From positions 7,440,001 to 7,504,000 of the forward strand of contig JAWHQI010000064.1 in the NCBI GenBank assembly GCA_033032865.1: DNA of 64,000 nucleotides. The letters are read 5' to 3'. Source of the stretch: Dactylorhiza incarnata (Eukaryota; Streptophyta; Magnoliopsida; Asparagales; Orchidaceae). The position numbers and the translations under genes were made by a program. This document shows, piece by piece, positions 54,636-64,000 of this stretch. Below the pieces are notes generated by a model. The model saw nothing but the letters and a program-made list of their open reading frames with translations. It did no database searches and was not told where the DNA came from. Numbering within the stretch: the first letter of the stretch is position 1; each line of letters begins with the position of its first letter.

Positions 54636-57427
54636 TTAAGAACAATTGTTGTTCTATTTATAAGAATGATGTTTGTTATGGCGTAGCCCAAATGTTTAAT
54701 GGTTTATATGTTTTGAACTTAGACCATCCGATCTATAACATAGAAAATACTAAAAGACTAAAAACAAATGACTTGAATCCTACGTACCTTTGGCATTGTC
54801 GTTTAGGCCATATAAACGAGAAACGCATATACAAGCTCCATAAAGATGGACTACTGGACTCATTTGATTATGAATCATTTGAGAGATGCGAGTCTTGTTT
54901 ATTAGGCAAGATGACTAAAGCCCCTTTCACTGGTTATACTGAGAGGGCTAAGGATCTTTTGAGTATAGTACATAGTGATGTATGCGGACCCACGAGTTAT
55001 ATGGCTAGGGGTGGGTATTTCTACTTCGTTACATTTACTGATGATTTCAGTAGATACGGATACGTGTATCTTATGAAGTGCAAATCTGAGACTTTTGAAA
55101 AGTTCATAGAGTTTAAGAATGAAGTGGAGAACCAATTGGGTAAAAAGGTTAAAGCACTCCGATCTGATCGAGGTGGCGAATACCTGAGTCATGAGTTCTG
55201 TGATCGTCTGAAAGAGTGTGGTATTGTATCACAGCTCACTCCACCTAGGACACCGCAGCATAATGGTATGTCTGAGAGGAGAAATCGTACTCTGTTAGAG
55301 ATGAGTCATGCAGACTTGCCTGTTTCCTTTTGGGGTTTTGCTTTAGAGACTGCTGCAATGACACTGAATCGCGCTCCGACAAAAATGGTTCTAAAGAAAC
55401 CATATGAGATATGGACTGGGAAGCGTCCCAGTATATCATTCATTAAAATTTGGGGCTGTGAGGCATACGTACGACGTCAAATGCCTGACAAGCTGGAACC
55501 CAAATCAGATAAGTGTTATCTGGTGGGATATCCTAAGGAAACGAAAGGATATTACTTTTACCTACCGTTTGAGGGCAAAGTGTTTGTCGCAAGTACGGGT
55601 GTCTTCTTGGAGAAAGAGTTCTTATCAAGAAAGACGCAAAAGGTAGAACTTGAAGAAGTTCAAGAACCACAAGTAGTGAATGAACCAGAATTAGATTCTG
55701 AGACAGGACTACAAGATGTTGTAGCTAGAGAACCTGCTCAAGAGACACAAGTTCTACGTAGATCTGGTAGACCAAGGTTTGAGCCTGAGAGATATGGATT
55801 TCTCGTGTCTCAAATAGGTAATGTGTTGCTTATGGATCATGATGATGAACCAGCGACCAACCAAGAGGCTATGAATGGACCGGACTCCGACAAATGGCTT
55901 GAGGCTATGAAATCCGAAATGGACTCCATGTATACAAACCAAGTTTGGAACTTGGTGGAACCACCTGAAGGGGTACGACCCATAGGGTGCAAGTGGGTCT
56001 TCAAGAAGAAGATCGACATGGATGGGAATGTGCAGACATCCAAAGGGCGACTGGTGGCTAAGGGTTTCATGCAAATTCATGGTGTTGACTATGATGAGAC
56101 TTTTTCCCCTGTTGCAATGGTAAATTCCATTAGGATATTGCTTGCTATTGCTGTGTATTATGACTACAAGATCTGGCAGATGGATGTCAAAACGGCTTTC
56201 CTAAATGGAAACCTCCTTGAGGAAGTGTACATGACACAACCCGAGGGTTTTGTATCCCCAAATGAAGCCACTAAAATATGTAAGCTGAATAAGTCCATCT
56301 ATGGATTGAAACAGGCCTCTAGAAGTTGGAATCTTCATTTTGATGAGAAGATCAAAGAGTTTGGTTTTGTCAAGAATGAAGATGAACCGTGTGTTTACAA
56401 GAGAATCAGTGGGAGCATTGTTGTCTTCCTGATATTGTATGTAGATGGCATACTGCTGATCGGGAATGACGTACCTACCCTGAAAGTTGTTAAGAACAAC
56501 CTAGGGAACTGCTTTTCTATGAAGGACTTGGGTGAAGCGACTTACATACTCGGTATTAAGATCTATAGAGATAGATCGAAGAAGTTGCTGGGTTTGACCC
56601 AGAGTACGTACATTGAGAAGGTGTTGAAGCGGTTCAACATGCTTGAGTCCAAGAAAGGATTTTTGCCCATGTCACATGGTGTGAATCTCTCTAAGGACCA
56701 GTGTCCAAAATCTTGTGAAGATAAGGACCGCATGAAGTTGATTCCATATGCTTCGGCAATTGGGTCAATCATGTATGCAATGTTATGTACTCGACCCGAT
56801 GTCTCTTTTGCTTTGAGCATGACTAGCAGGTATCAGTTTGATCCCGGTGAATGTCACTGGATAGCCGTGAAGAATATCCTGAAGTACTTGAGAAGGACTA
56901 AGGATGTATTCTTGGTGTATGGTGGAGAGGAAGAGCTCGTTGTAAGTGGTTACATGGATGCCAGCTTCCAAACTGATAGGGATGATTCGAAGTCTCAGTC
57001 AGGGTTTGTGTTTTGCCTGAATGGAGGAGCTGTGATATGGAAGAGTTCCAAGCAAGAGACAATTGTTGATTCTACAACTGAGGCCGTGTATATCGCTGCG
57101 GAAAATACAGCGAAGGAGGCTGTATGGATTAGGAAATTCATCGGCGAGCTAGATGTAGTTCCTAGCATTGTTGGTCCCGTAGTTCTCTACTGTGATAACA
57201 ATGGTGCAATTGCACAATCTAAGGAACATAGATCCCATCAGCGCTCCAAGCACATACTTCGGCGGTTCCATCTTATTCGTGAGATTGTCGAACGAGGAGA
57301 TGTGAACATTTGTAGAGTGCCGACCGAGGAGAATATTGCAGATCCACTAACAAAGCCTCTCGCGCAGAGAAAGCATGATGGTCATACAAGATCAATGGGT
57401 ATACGATACCTGAATGATCAACTCTAG
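54605..57427 (+). pseudogene. Integrase, RT and RNase H of the host copia element
   Basis: 940 open codons. The integrase finger (HCRLGHINEKR, CESCLLGKM) and triad (VHSDVCGP, RSDRGGEY, NGMSERRNR) are present. Five residues found in the sibling (VRSMT) are deleted after RTLLEM. RT has CKWVFKKKIDMDG and IWQMDVKTAFLNG, but the active site reads YVDG instead of YVDD, removing a catalytic Asp. RNase H is complete (SGYMDASFQTDRDDSKS, AVYIAAEN, LYCDNNGAIA), although the usual AEY reads AVY. The stop is followed by the 3' untranslated region and LTR. Confidence 0.93.
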
Positions 57428-58400
57428 TGGGAGTCTTGTGGGTTGCATGTAAAATATATATTCTGTTGGTTGTTTATTATTTATTCATATGATGAATTGT
57501 GTACCAATTATTTCTTTTTACAATTAATGGCAAGTTCTTTTATTATGATATACTGTTTCTATATGATAGAATAAAATTCGTGATAAATACCCTTAGAATG
57601 TTCGCTTCCATAGGACATCAAGTACGTGACTTGAATGTGAGAGCCTATGATTTCGAAGCTTCATTCTTAAAAGGTCCCTGGTCGAGGTATCATCGTAGAA
57701 GCTAAGGGTGATGATGATACATTAAGACTAGCATGTGTGTTGACTGATGACCGGTTCTCACAGGTCATGATATTGTGATATCAAGTCATCACGTGGGTAC
57801 TTGTTAGCGAACAAGTTGTACTGGACAGACACAACCTGAGACTACTTTGTGGATTGTTACTTAAAAGTGTCACAAGTAGGTCTCATTTGACAATGGTGTT
57901 GTGGTCCTTTGACCTGAAGTCACAGCATTCATCGAGTGAGGAAGAGCGTGCTTTGATGTCATAAAGTCTTCCTTGAAGAAGGTTGATGATAAGGGTGGTC
58001 GTTGGGTACATTACGAATCATTTGGGTGTTTGGATGTGAGCAGATATGGGATTTGTCTTCCTATATAACAGGAGTTGCATCCATGGGCCCCTTGATGGAA
58101 TTGGACTGAGAAATGCATGACCATGCTTGGTGAGCCAATATGTAATATTGGGCTCACCATTCTCTGGAAGTCCATTCTAGATCAAGAAACTTGGATTGAG
58201 ATATCATGAGGGTGACACGGTCCATGCCTCTAGTTTTTTCCGGATGTAAGGGACAAAGGGACATGACAACACTGATACATTGGTCATGACAGGCTTATAT
58301 GAGTTATGAACTCTTATTGCTTGGGTAGCAATGATGTATTGCTAGATGCCGCTCATTGTTTGTGAGACTTTTGTTGATACTTTGTGATCAAGTGGGAGAC
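57428..58400 (+). other. 3' untranslated region of the host copia element
   Basis: It includes a 68-codon open stretch (57499-57705) without an ATG start. The polypurine tract AAGTGGGAGAC (58390-58400) ends it. Confidence 0.7.
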
Positions 58401-59444
58401 TGTTGGAGTTTCTGAGGTGATCTCAAAGCAATCAACAGTTAGTCTTGCTGCCAACGCAATATGAGCCTATAGGGTCGCACATAAAAGCGTTTGGAGAAAT
58501 TGGAGAAAGGATTGTGTTGGCCTTACTCATATTGGATATGAGTGGAGGACCAATCCTGTGACTGCTTGGAATTAAGTTAAGAATGTCTCAACGGGAAATC
58601 GTTTAAAGGGTTTAAACGAATGGATTCATTCATGACAAATTCGGCTAAAGGGTTTAACCGAATTATGTCAAATTCGGCTAATGTGATTAACTGAATTATG
58701 TTGATTCGACTAATGAAATTCGGCTAATATGATTAACCGAATTTATTACAGATTCGATTAAAGGGTTTAGCCAAATCCGGTCAGTTCGACGAAATGGTTT
58801 CGCCGAATTTATATAGCCGAATGATTAGTCGAATTCGGCGAATGTCATTAGTCGAATTCGGCGAATATCATTAGTCGAATTTGGCGAATGGACTGATTTT
58901 CTGTTTTTCCCTCTGGTCTGCGGATAGCCGGTTTTAATCCTTGCTTATAAAAGGAACGTGTTTAGGGCTTCGAATAAGACGGTTTTTGGTTCGATCCTTT
59001 TCGCGAGAGAACAGACGACGGAAGTGTTCCGGCTGTTCTCGTTCCGTCCGTCGATCGTCGTTCCGCCACCGCTAGTCGCCGCCGTCGGTCGCCGCCTCCT
59101 CTGGATCGTACCTAGCAGTCCGTGAGGACGTTGGGAGCTTCCTTCTCCGACCTAGTTCTTGTGCGACAAGAAGCTAGGGTTCTTCATCGCTTGTGTGGAC
59201 TTCTGTAGAGGGATCGATCTATTTCGATCCTTGAAGAACTCAAAGGCAGATTTCTGATTTCATCTTGGAGCACCTTGGTTGAGTATTGACTCAATCCCGC
59301 AAAGGTATATTGTATTTACTTTGTTTTTCTCTTGAATCATGAAAACCGCAAGATCCGTTGATCTCTTTTGGGGTTGTTCTTGTTCATTTCCGCTGCGCAT
59401 ATTTGATATGTCATCCCTTATGAAGGGGTATAGAAAACCCAACA
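58401..59444 (+). repeat. 3' LTR of host copia element
   Basis: 1044 bp with the same palindrome series, CTGCGGATAG (58918-58927) and TATAAAA (58946-58952) as the 5' LTR. Confidence 0.95.
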
Positions 59445-59449
59445 CTGGG

Positions 59450-59696
59450 CTCGTGAGATCCCCTCTTGCGAGTGGAGGGGAGCCCACACTCGCCTCGCCG
59501 GACTATCGCTGCGAGACCTTACCTGACTCGCCCCGGCTAAATGCACCCCAGAGCGGTCTTCAAAACACTCATGTTGTCGCCTCTCGCTAATCGCGAGTCT
59601 CTGGTTTGCCTCACCCAGCCTTGGCAAGGTACTCGCCGCAAGTCTGTGAGTACCCCTGAATTACTTGTGATTGATTCCTCCGCGAGTCGGTGAACA
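59450..59696 (-). repeat. 5' LTR of the Tat element, right part
   Basis: After the duplicated CTGGG the LTR resumes and ends at CA (59696), TG on the minus strand. It has the CTCGCGA-type words common in the element. No partner LTR is in the window, so the end is inferred. Confidence 0.55.
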
Positions 59697-60559
59697 CTGG
59701 GTTGTACAGGTTAGTCCTGCAAGCTGGAGGCTCGGGAAGTTATATATCAGGACGGGTTCGTCCTGCGAGCTGGAGGCTCGGGTTGTGATAAATTGCATGT
59801 GCATAATTAATGGCGGGTCTTCGGTACTAGACCGGTTGTCACACCGACGGCAGTACATTGACTTAGGCGGGTGTAAGGGTTTGAGGGGCCAGTAGGTTGT
59901 TTATGCTGCGGTCTAAAGGACAACCCCCAAAAACGTACACCCGACCTTAAAGACTAGTGGGTTCCAGCAAAGAGTACGCAAGACTCTAGAGTGCACCTAG
60001 GACATGTACAGAGGCATACAAAGGGTCTAGGCCTGGTAGTGTGTATACCCGCCTAGGATGTGGAGGCACCCACTCCACTGCTGCCGTAGCCACAACGGTG
60101 GTACCAGAGAGTGAAGCTAGCTCCAACAATTGGAAACGAAAGGTCTGTGATCACAGAGTCGTGTGAGTGAGTTGCACTTGTAGGAATCATATCATAGCAT
60201 GCATATCATAACATACATAAACCATAGAACACTAATTGCAGACCCTTATCAAATAAATTAGTATGGGCTATTTTATATGATAAGTTAAACTTCTAGAAAT
60301 CTTAACTTATAAGATTGTATGGACATTCATATAAGTTAAGATACTTATGTAACGGTAGAATTTTTTACTTGTTTACTGTACTTGTGCGCACTGCTTTACT
60401 TACTTCTTTTATCATTCTTTACTGCTTACCTTCTTACACTGCTAGTATAGTTTACCTTGTGATGTATATACCTGCTAGTATAGTTTACCTTGTTATGTAT
60501 ATACTTGCTAGTATAGATTCCCTTGTCATCTGCATTTGTTATTCCACTTTATTGTCCTC
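59697..60559. other. Unidentified flank, probably older retroelement sequence
   Basis: No ORF of note. A TCCTGC.AGCTGGAGGCTCGGG word occurs twice (59720-59775). A 33-bp direct repeat (TGCTAGTATAGTTTACCTTG) occurs three times at 60441-60535. It may be a decayed gypsy LTR, but I cannot assign it. Confidence 0.4.
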
Positions 60560-62035
60560 TGTTGGAACCTCAGGTTTGATTTGAGTTAGGATTCACCCTT
60601 AATGTCTAAAGTTTTTATAAATCTTATAAGTTAGATTAAATCAGATTAAGCTAATAGGCTGAAAAGAAATATTCAATAATATAAATAATATATATATATA
60701 TAATATACTAAGAATATATATATATATAATTATAATGCTGAAATTTATATATATATTAATAAGCAGAAGAAATGAAAAAGAAATGAAAATATCATTTGTT
60801 TTCTGCGTTCGACATTTGTTGAACGGCGTTCGACGAATGTTGAACGGCGCTCGACAAATTTCTTCCAGCAGCTCAGCGGTCGACATTTGACTAGCGGCGT
60901 TCGACAAAGGTTGAACGGCGTTCGACATTTGTCGAGCGGCGTTCGTCGAATTTTCAGCAGATATTCAAAATGATGAATATATTGCTCAGCTTGACTAAAT
61001 TATTATATATATGCTGTCAGATTTATTAAAGTAATATTTTATTATTTCTATCTATATTTTGCTATATATATATTGCTGCCTTAACAAAACAACCGTTGGA
61101 GCAGTGATTAATATAGCCGTTGTAGCAAGCCAAAGATGGCAAATTTGTCTGCTCGAGGATCTGGGAAATAAAAGGATATATTTATTATATTCCTATCTTG
61201 TCGGCAAGAATTAAAATCAGCCACAAGATCTCCATATCAAATATATATAGAGAAGAGCAGAGAAAAAGAAGGAGAAGACATACAGAAAAAATATTAGTAT
61301 TGTTGTACAGAAAAAGAAAGAAGAAGAGAAAAACAGAGGAGCAAAAAGAAGGTCAGATCAAATATATTTATATCTTCTTTTTGCCTAACTTGTTCTTTGC
61401 AGATCATATACCCTGAGACACCAATCAAGATCATTTGCTCAGGGATTTAAAACTGCAAGAAGAAGAACAGAGGATTTGCAACCAAAAGAAGAAGTCATCC
61501 CAAAGTTGTCAACAAACTAAATCAGACAGGGGGAGCCTTGTTCATCATCATCATCAAGATCCAAACACAACTACCAATTAGGATCTTCATCAAGAGTCTT
61601 CTCAGCAAAAAGAGAAGAACAATATATCTTTTCCCTTTCTCCTTCTCACCTTGTACAGGGTTATAACTCCCTTCAAAAGTTAACTCCCGGTGACAGGGCA
61701 CCTTAGCAAAAACCTGTAGTTTGGTTAGAGCACCTTATCAAAAGCTCACCTGGTGTGTGGACACCTTATCAAAAATACCCTGGTGTGAGGGCACCTTATC
61801 AACAACCTCCTAGTGGATTCCTACCAGTGGGTAGAAGAGTAGACGTACCCAGTTGAGGGGAACTACTATATTTCTTGTGTCATCTGGATGTTTGCTTTTG
61901 TTTTTATTATTATACCCTCTTAGTGTTTGTTTAAATTACTCACTCAGCAAATAGATATACTTTATATATATCATTACTTTAAAGTAAAAATTAAACAAGT
62001 GCCTTTAACATAATAAGAACTAAAACCTCCTTTCA
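60560..62035 (+). repeat. 5' LTR of the minimal element
   Basis: 1476 bp. The U3 has GCGTTCGACATTTGTTGAAC and GCGTTCGACGAATGTTGAAC words (60810-60950), then TA-rich sequence. GGCACCTTATCAAAAA-type repeats lie near the 3' end (61690-61810). Confidence 0.93.
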
Positions 62036-62250
62036 ATTGGTATCAGAGGAGGGTTGATTTTTTTACGGGCTAACACCTGAAATCTCAAAGATCTCCTTAG
62101 TTCTTATTTTTTTCTTTAAAAAGGTCGGTCTAAATCAAGATTTAGGAAATCAGAAACTGCTCAGTTATAAAAGAAAAATAAATAATCTCTAAACTCTTAA
62201 GCAACTCAAGACTTTTATGCTTAGGGATCCCAACTCAAATAGGGGGAGAT
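62036..62250 (+). other. Interior of the minimal element
   Basis: TGGTATCAGAGG primer site at 62038-62049, then sequence resembling the leader of the 10614 element (GGGCTAACACCTGAA), then CAAATAGGGGGAGAT. There is no ORF. Confidence 0.85.
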
Positions 62251-63738
62251 TGTTGGAACCTCAGGTTTGATTTGAGTTAGGATCCACTCTTAATATCCAA
62301 AGTTTTTATAAATCTTATAACTTAGATTAAATCAGATTAAGCTAATAGGCTGAAAAGAAATATTCAATAATATAAATAATATATATATAAATAATATATA
62401 TATAATATACTAAGAATATATATATAATTATAATGCTGAAATTTATATATATATTAATAAGCAGAAGAAATGAAAAAGAAATGAAAATATCATTTGTTTT
62501 CTGCGTTCGACATTTGTTGAACGGCGTTCGACGAATGTTGAACGGCGCTCGACAAATTTCTTCCAGCAGCTCAGCGGTCGACATTTGACTAGCGGCGTTC
62601 GACAAATGTTGAACGGCGTTTGACATTTGTCGAGCGGCGTTCGTCGAATTTTCAGCAGATATTCAAAATGATGAATATATTGCTCAGCTTGACTAAATTA
62701 TTATATATATGCTGTCAGATTTATTAAAGTAATATTTTATTATTTCTATCTATATTTTGCTATATATATATATTGCTGCCTTAACAAAACAACCGTTGGA
62801 GCAGTAATTAATATAGCCGTTGTAGCAAGCCAAAGATGGCAAATTTGTCTGCTCAAGGATCTGGGAAATAAAAGGATATATTTATTATATTCCTATCTTG
62901 TCGGCAAGAATTAAAATCAGCCACAAGATCTCCATATCAAATATATATAGAGAAGAGCAGAGAAAAAGAAGGAGAAGACATACAGAAAAAATATTAGTAT
63001 TGCTGTACAGGAAAAGAAAGAAGAAGAGAAAAATAGAGGAGCAAAAAGAAGGTCAGATCAAATATATTTATATCTTCTTTTTGCCTAACTTGTTCTTTGC
63101 AGATCATATACCCTGAGACACCAATCAAGATCATTTGCTCAGGGATTTAAAACTGCAAGAAGAAGAACAGAGGATTTGCAACCAAGAGAAGAAGTCATCC
63201 CAAAGCTGTCAACAAACTAAATCAGACAGGGGGAGCCTTGTTCATCATCATCATCATCAAGATCCAAACACAACTACCAATTAGGATCTTCATCAAGAGT
63301 CTTCTCAGCAAAAAGAGAAGAACAATATATCTTTTCCCTTTCTCCTTCTCACCTTGTACAGGGTTATAACTCCCTTCAAAAGTTAACTCCCGGTGACAGG
63401 GCACCTTAGCAAAAACCTGTAGTTTGGTTAGAGCACCTTATCAAAAGCTCACCTGGTGTGTGGACACCTTATCAAAAACACCCTGGTGTGAGGGCACCTT
63501 ATCAACAACCTCCTAGTGTATTCCTACCAGTGGGTAGAAGAGTAGACGTACCCAGTTGAGGGGAACTACTATATTTCTTGTGTCATCTGGATGTTTGCTT
63601 TTGTTTTTATTATTATACCCTCTTAGTGTTTGTTTAAATTACTCACTCAGCAAATAGATATACTTTATATATATCATTACTTTAAAGTAAAAATTAAACA
63701 AGAGCCTTTAACATAATAAGAACTAAAACCTCCTTTCA
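62251..63738 (+). repeat. 3' LTR of the minimal element
   Basis: 1488 bp, 12 bp longer than the 5' LTR because of TA and TCA microsatellite changes. Confidence 0.93.
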
Positions 63739-63743
63739 TCCTC

Positions 63744-64000
63744 CGCTTCCTTCCTCCCGCTCGGTGCCTAGGAGTCGCGGGGGGAGGCGGGGACAAAATT
63801 GGATTTGTCTTTATGACTAAGGGTCGGTTGTGACCGTAGGAGCCCGAGGAGATGGAGCACCAGCATGACCAGACAGACAGGGTGGCAGGAACTGAGGAGC
63901 AGGTGACACACATTACTTCCACTACGAGGCAGGTGTTGAATGATGAAAGTGTTTAGCTTCCGCATATAGTGTTGTTAGAGAGAGTTTATTTTGTTGCATT
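63744..64000. other. Flank continuing from 60559
   Basis: No ORF over 81 codons and nothing recognised. It includes a GC-rich start and ATTGGATTTGTCTTTATGAC. Confidence 0.3.

Larger units (their letters stand above)
43472..59444 (+). mobile_element. Ty1/copia element with an antisense sibling inserted in gag
   Basis: LTRs at 43472-44524 and 58401-59444 start TGTTGGAG and end CCCAACA. The duplication is CTGGG (43467-43471 and 59445-59449). The primer site is initiator-Met type and the polypurine tract is AGTGGGAGAC. Without the insertion at 46500-54274 the element is about 8.2 kb. Gag and protease carry stops and frameshifts, but 54605-57427 is open for 940 codons. The RT active site is mutated, so the copy is not autonomous. 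Confidence 0.95.
60560..63738 (+). mobile_element. Minimal non-autonomous copia-type element: long LTRs, 215-bp interior
   Basis: LTRs at 60560-62035 and 62251-63738 (TGTTGGAACC to TTTCA), flanked by TCCTC (60555-60559 and 63739-63743). The interior has only a primer site and a polypurine tract. Word-level similarity to the SIRE-like LTRs (CTTGTACAGGGTT, TCCCTTCAAAAGTTAACT, ATCAGACAGGGGGAGC, AAATAGGGGGAGATTGTTGG) points to mobilisation by that lineage. By eye the LTRs differ at about 20 sites (near 1.4%). Confidence 0.93.

Noticed and set aside
57499..57705. Small conserved protein gene in the 3' region
   Set aside because: No ATG start; kept only as a finding because the conservation could be at RNA level.
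59697..59701. CTGGG after the Tat LTR end as its target duplication
   Set aside because: It repeats the duplication of the copia insertion by chance; the other end of the Tat element is not available for comparison.

Overview
The window is plant nuclear DNA made almost entirely of LTR retrotransposons. No host gene, rRNA, tRNA or CRISPR array was recognised. Evidence for an angiosperm with a transposon-rich genome is the Ty1/copia and Ty3/gypsy polyproteins, initiator-Met and Asp tRNA primer sites, Tat-lineage gypsy with two RNase H domains, and accessory ORFs resembling the families known as plant transposon proteins. Nothing seen allows a species name.

Layout. (1) 1-2595: minus-strand gag-only element with an Asp-type primer site; its left LTR runs off the window. 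(2) 2596-3430: an 81-bp tandem array and TA-rich simple sequence. (3) About 3431-9659: minus-strand SIRE-like copia derivative that keeps one 2.0-kb LTR, a C-terminal gag piece and a third ORF but has lost pol and the other LTR. (4) 9660-10613 and 33126-59696: a minus-strand Tat-type gypsy element with plus-strand (antisense) accessory ORFs, split by later insertions. (5) 10614-33125: SIRE-like copia with 5-bp duplication GAGGA. Inside its third ORF sits a non-autonomous gypsy element (17501-29409, duplication AATTG). Inside the minisatellite of that element sits an Athila-primed gag-only element (20732-26709, duplication CCTCC). (6) 43472-59444: a copia element in the 5' LTR of the Tat element (duplication CTGGG), with a sibling copia inserted antisense in its gag (46500-54274, duplication GGAAC). 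(7) 60560-63738: two 1.5-kb LTRs around only 215 bp (duplication TCCTC), in unidentified flanking DNA (59697-60559 and 63744-64000). Six insertions therefore have both ends and target duplications visible, and the nest is four deep.

How the parts relate. Only the two nested copia elements keep long stretches of pol, and both are disabled: one has a mutated reverse-transcriptase active site, the other has stop codons and an RNase H deletion. The remaining elements are non-autonomous. The gypsy element at 17501 shares primer site, gag and LTR-end sequence with the Tat element. The 60560 element shares LTR-end motifs, primer site and polypurine tract with the SIRE-like elements.

The most interesting signal is a repeated design. 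Accessory ORFs in three different elements each have their own TATA box about 100-130 bp upstream of the ATG. In the two SIRE-like elements that spacer carries the same short CG palindromes as the element's own LTR. The Tat accessory ORF has a consensus intron, which its antisense orientation would protect during retrotransposition. Further signals are a CTGCGGATAG motif near the TATA box shared by copia and gypsy LTRs, a GC stem-loop array in copia leaders, and a multi-kilobase inverted repeat made by antisense nesting of sibling elements.
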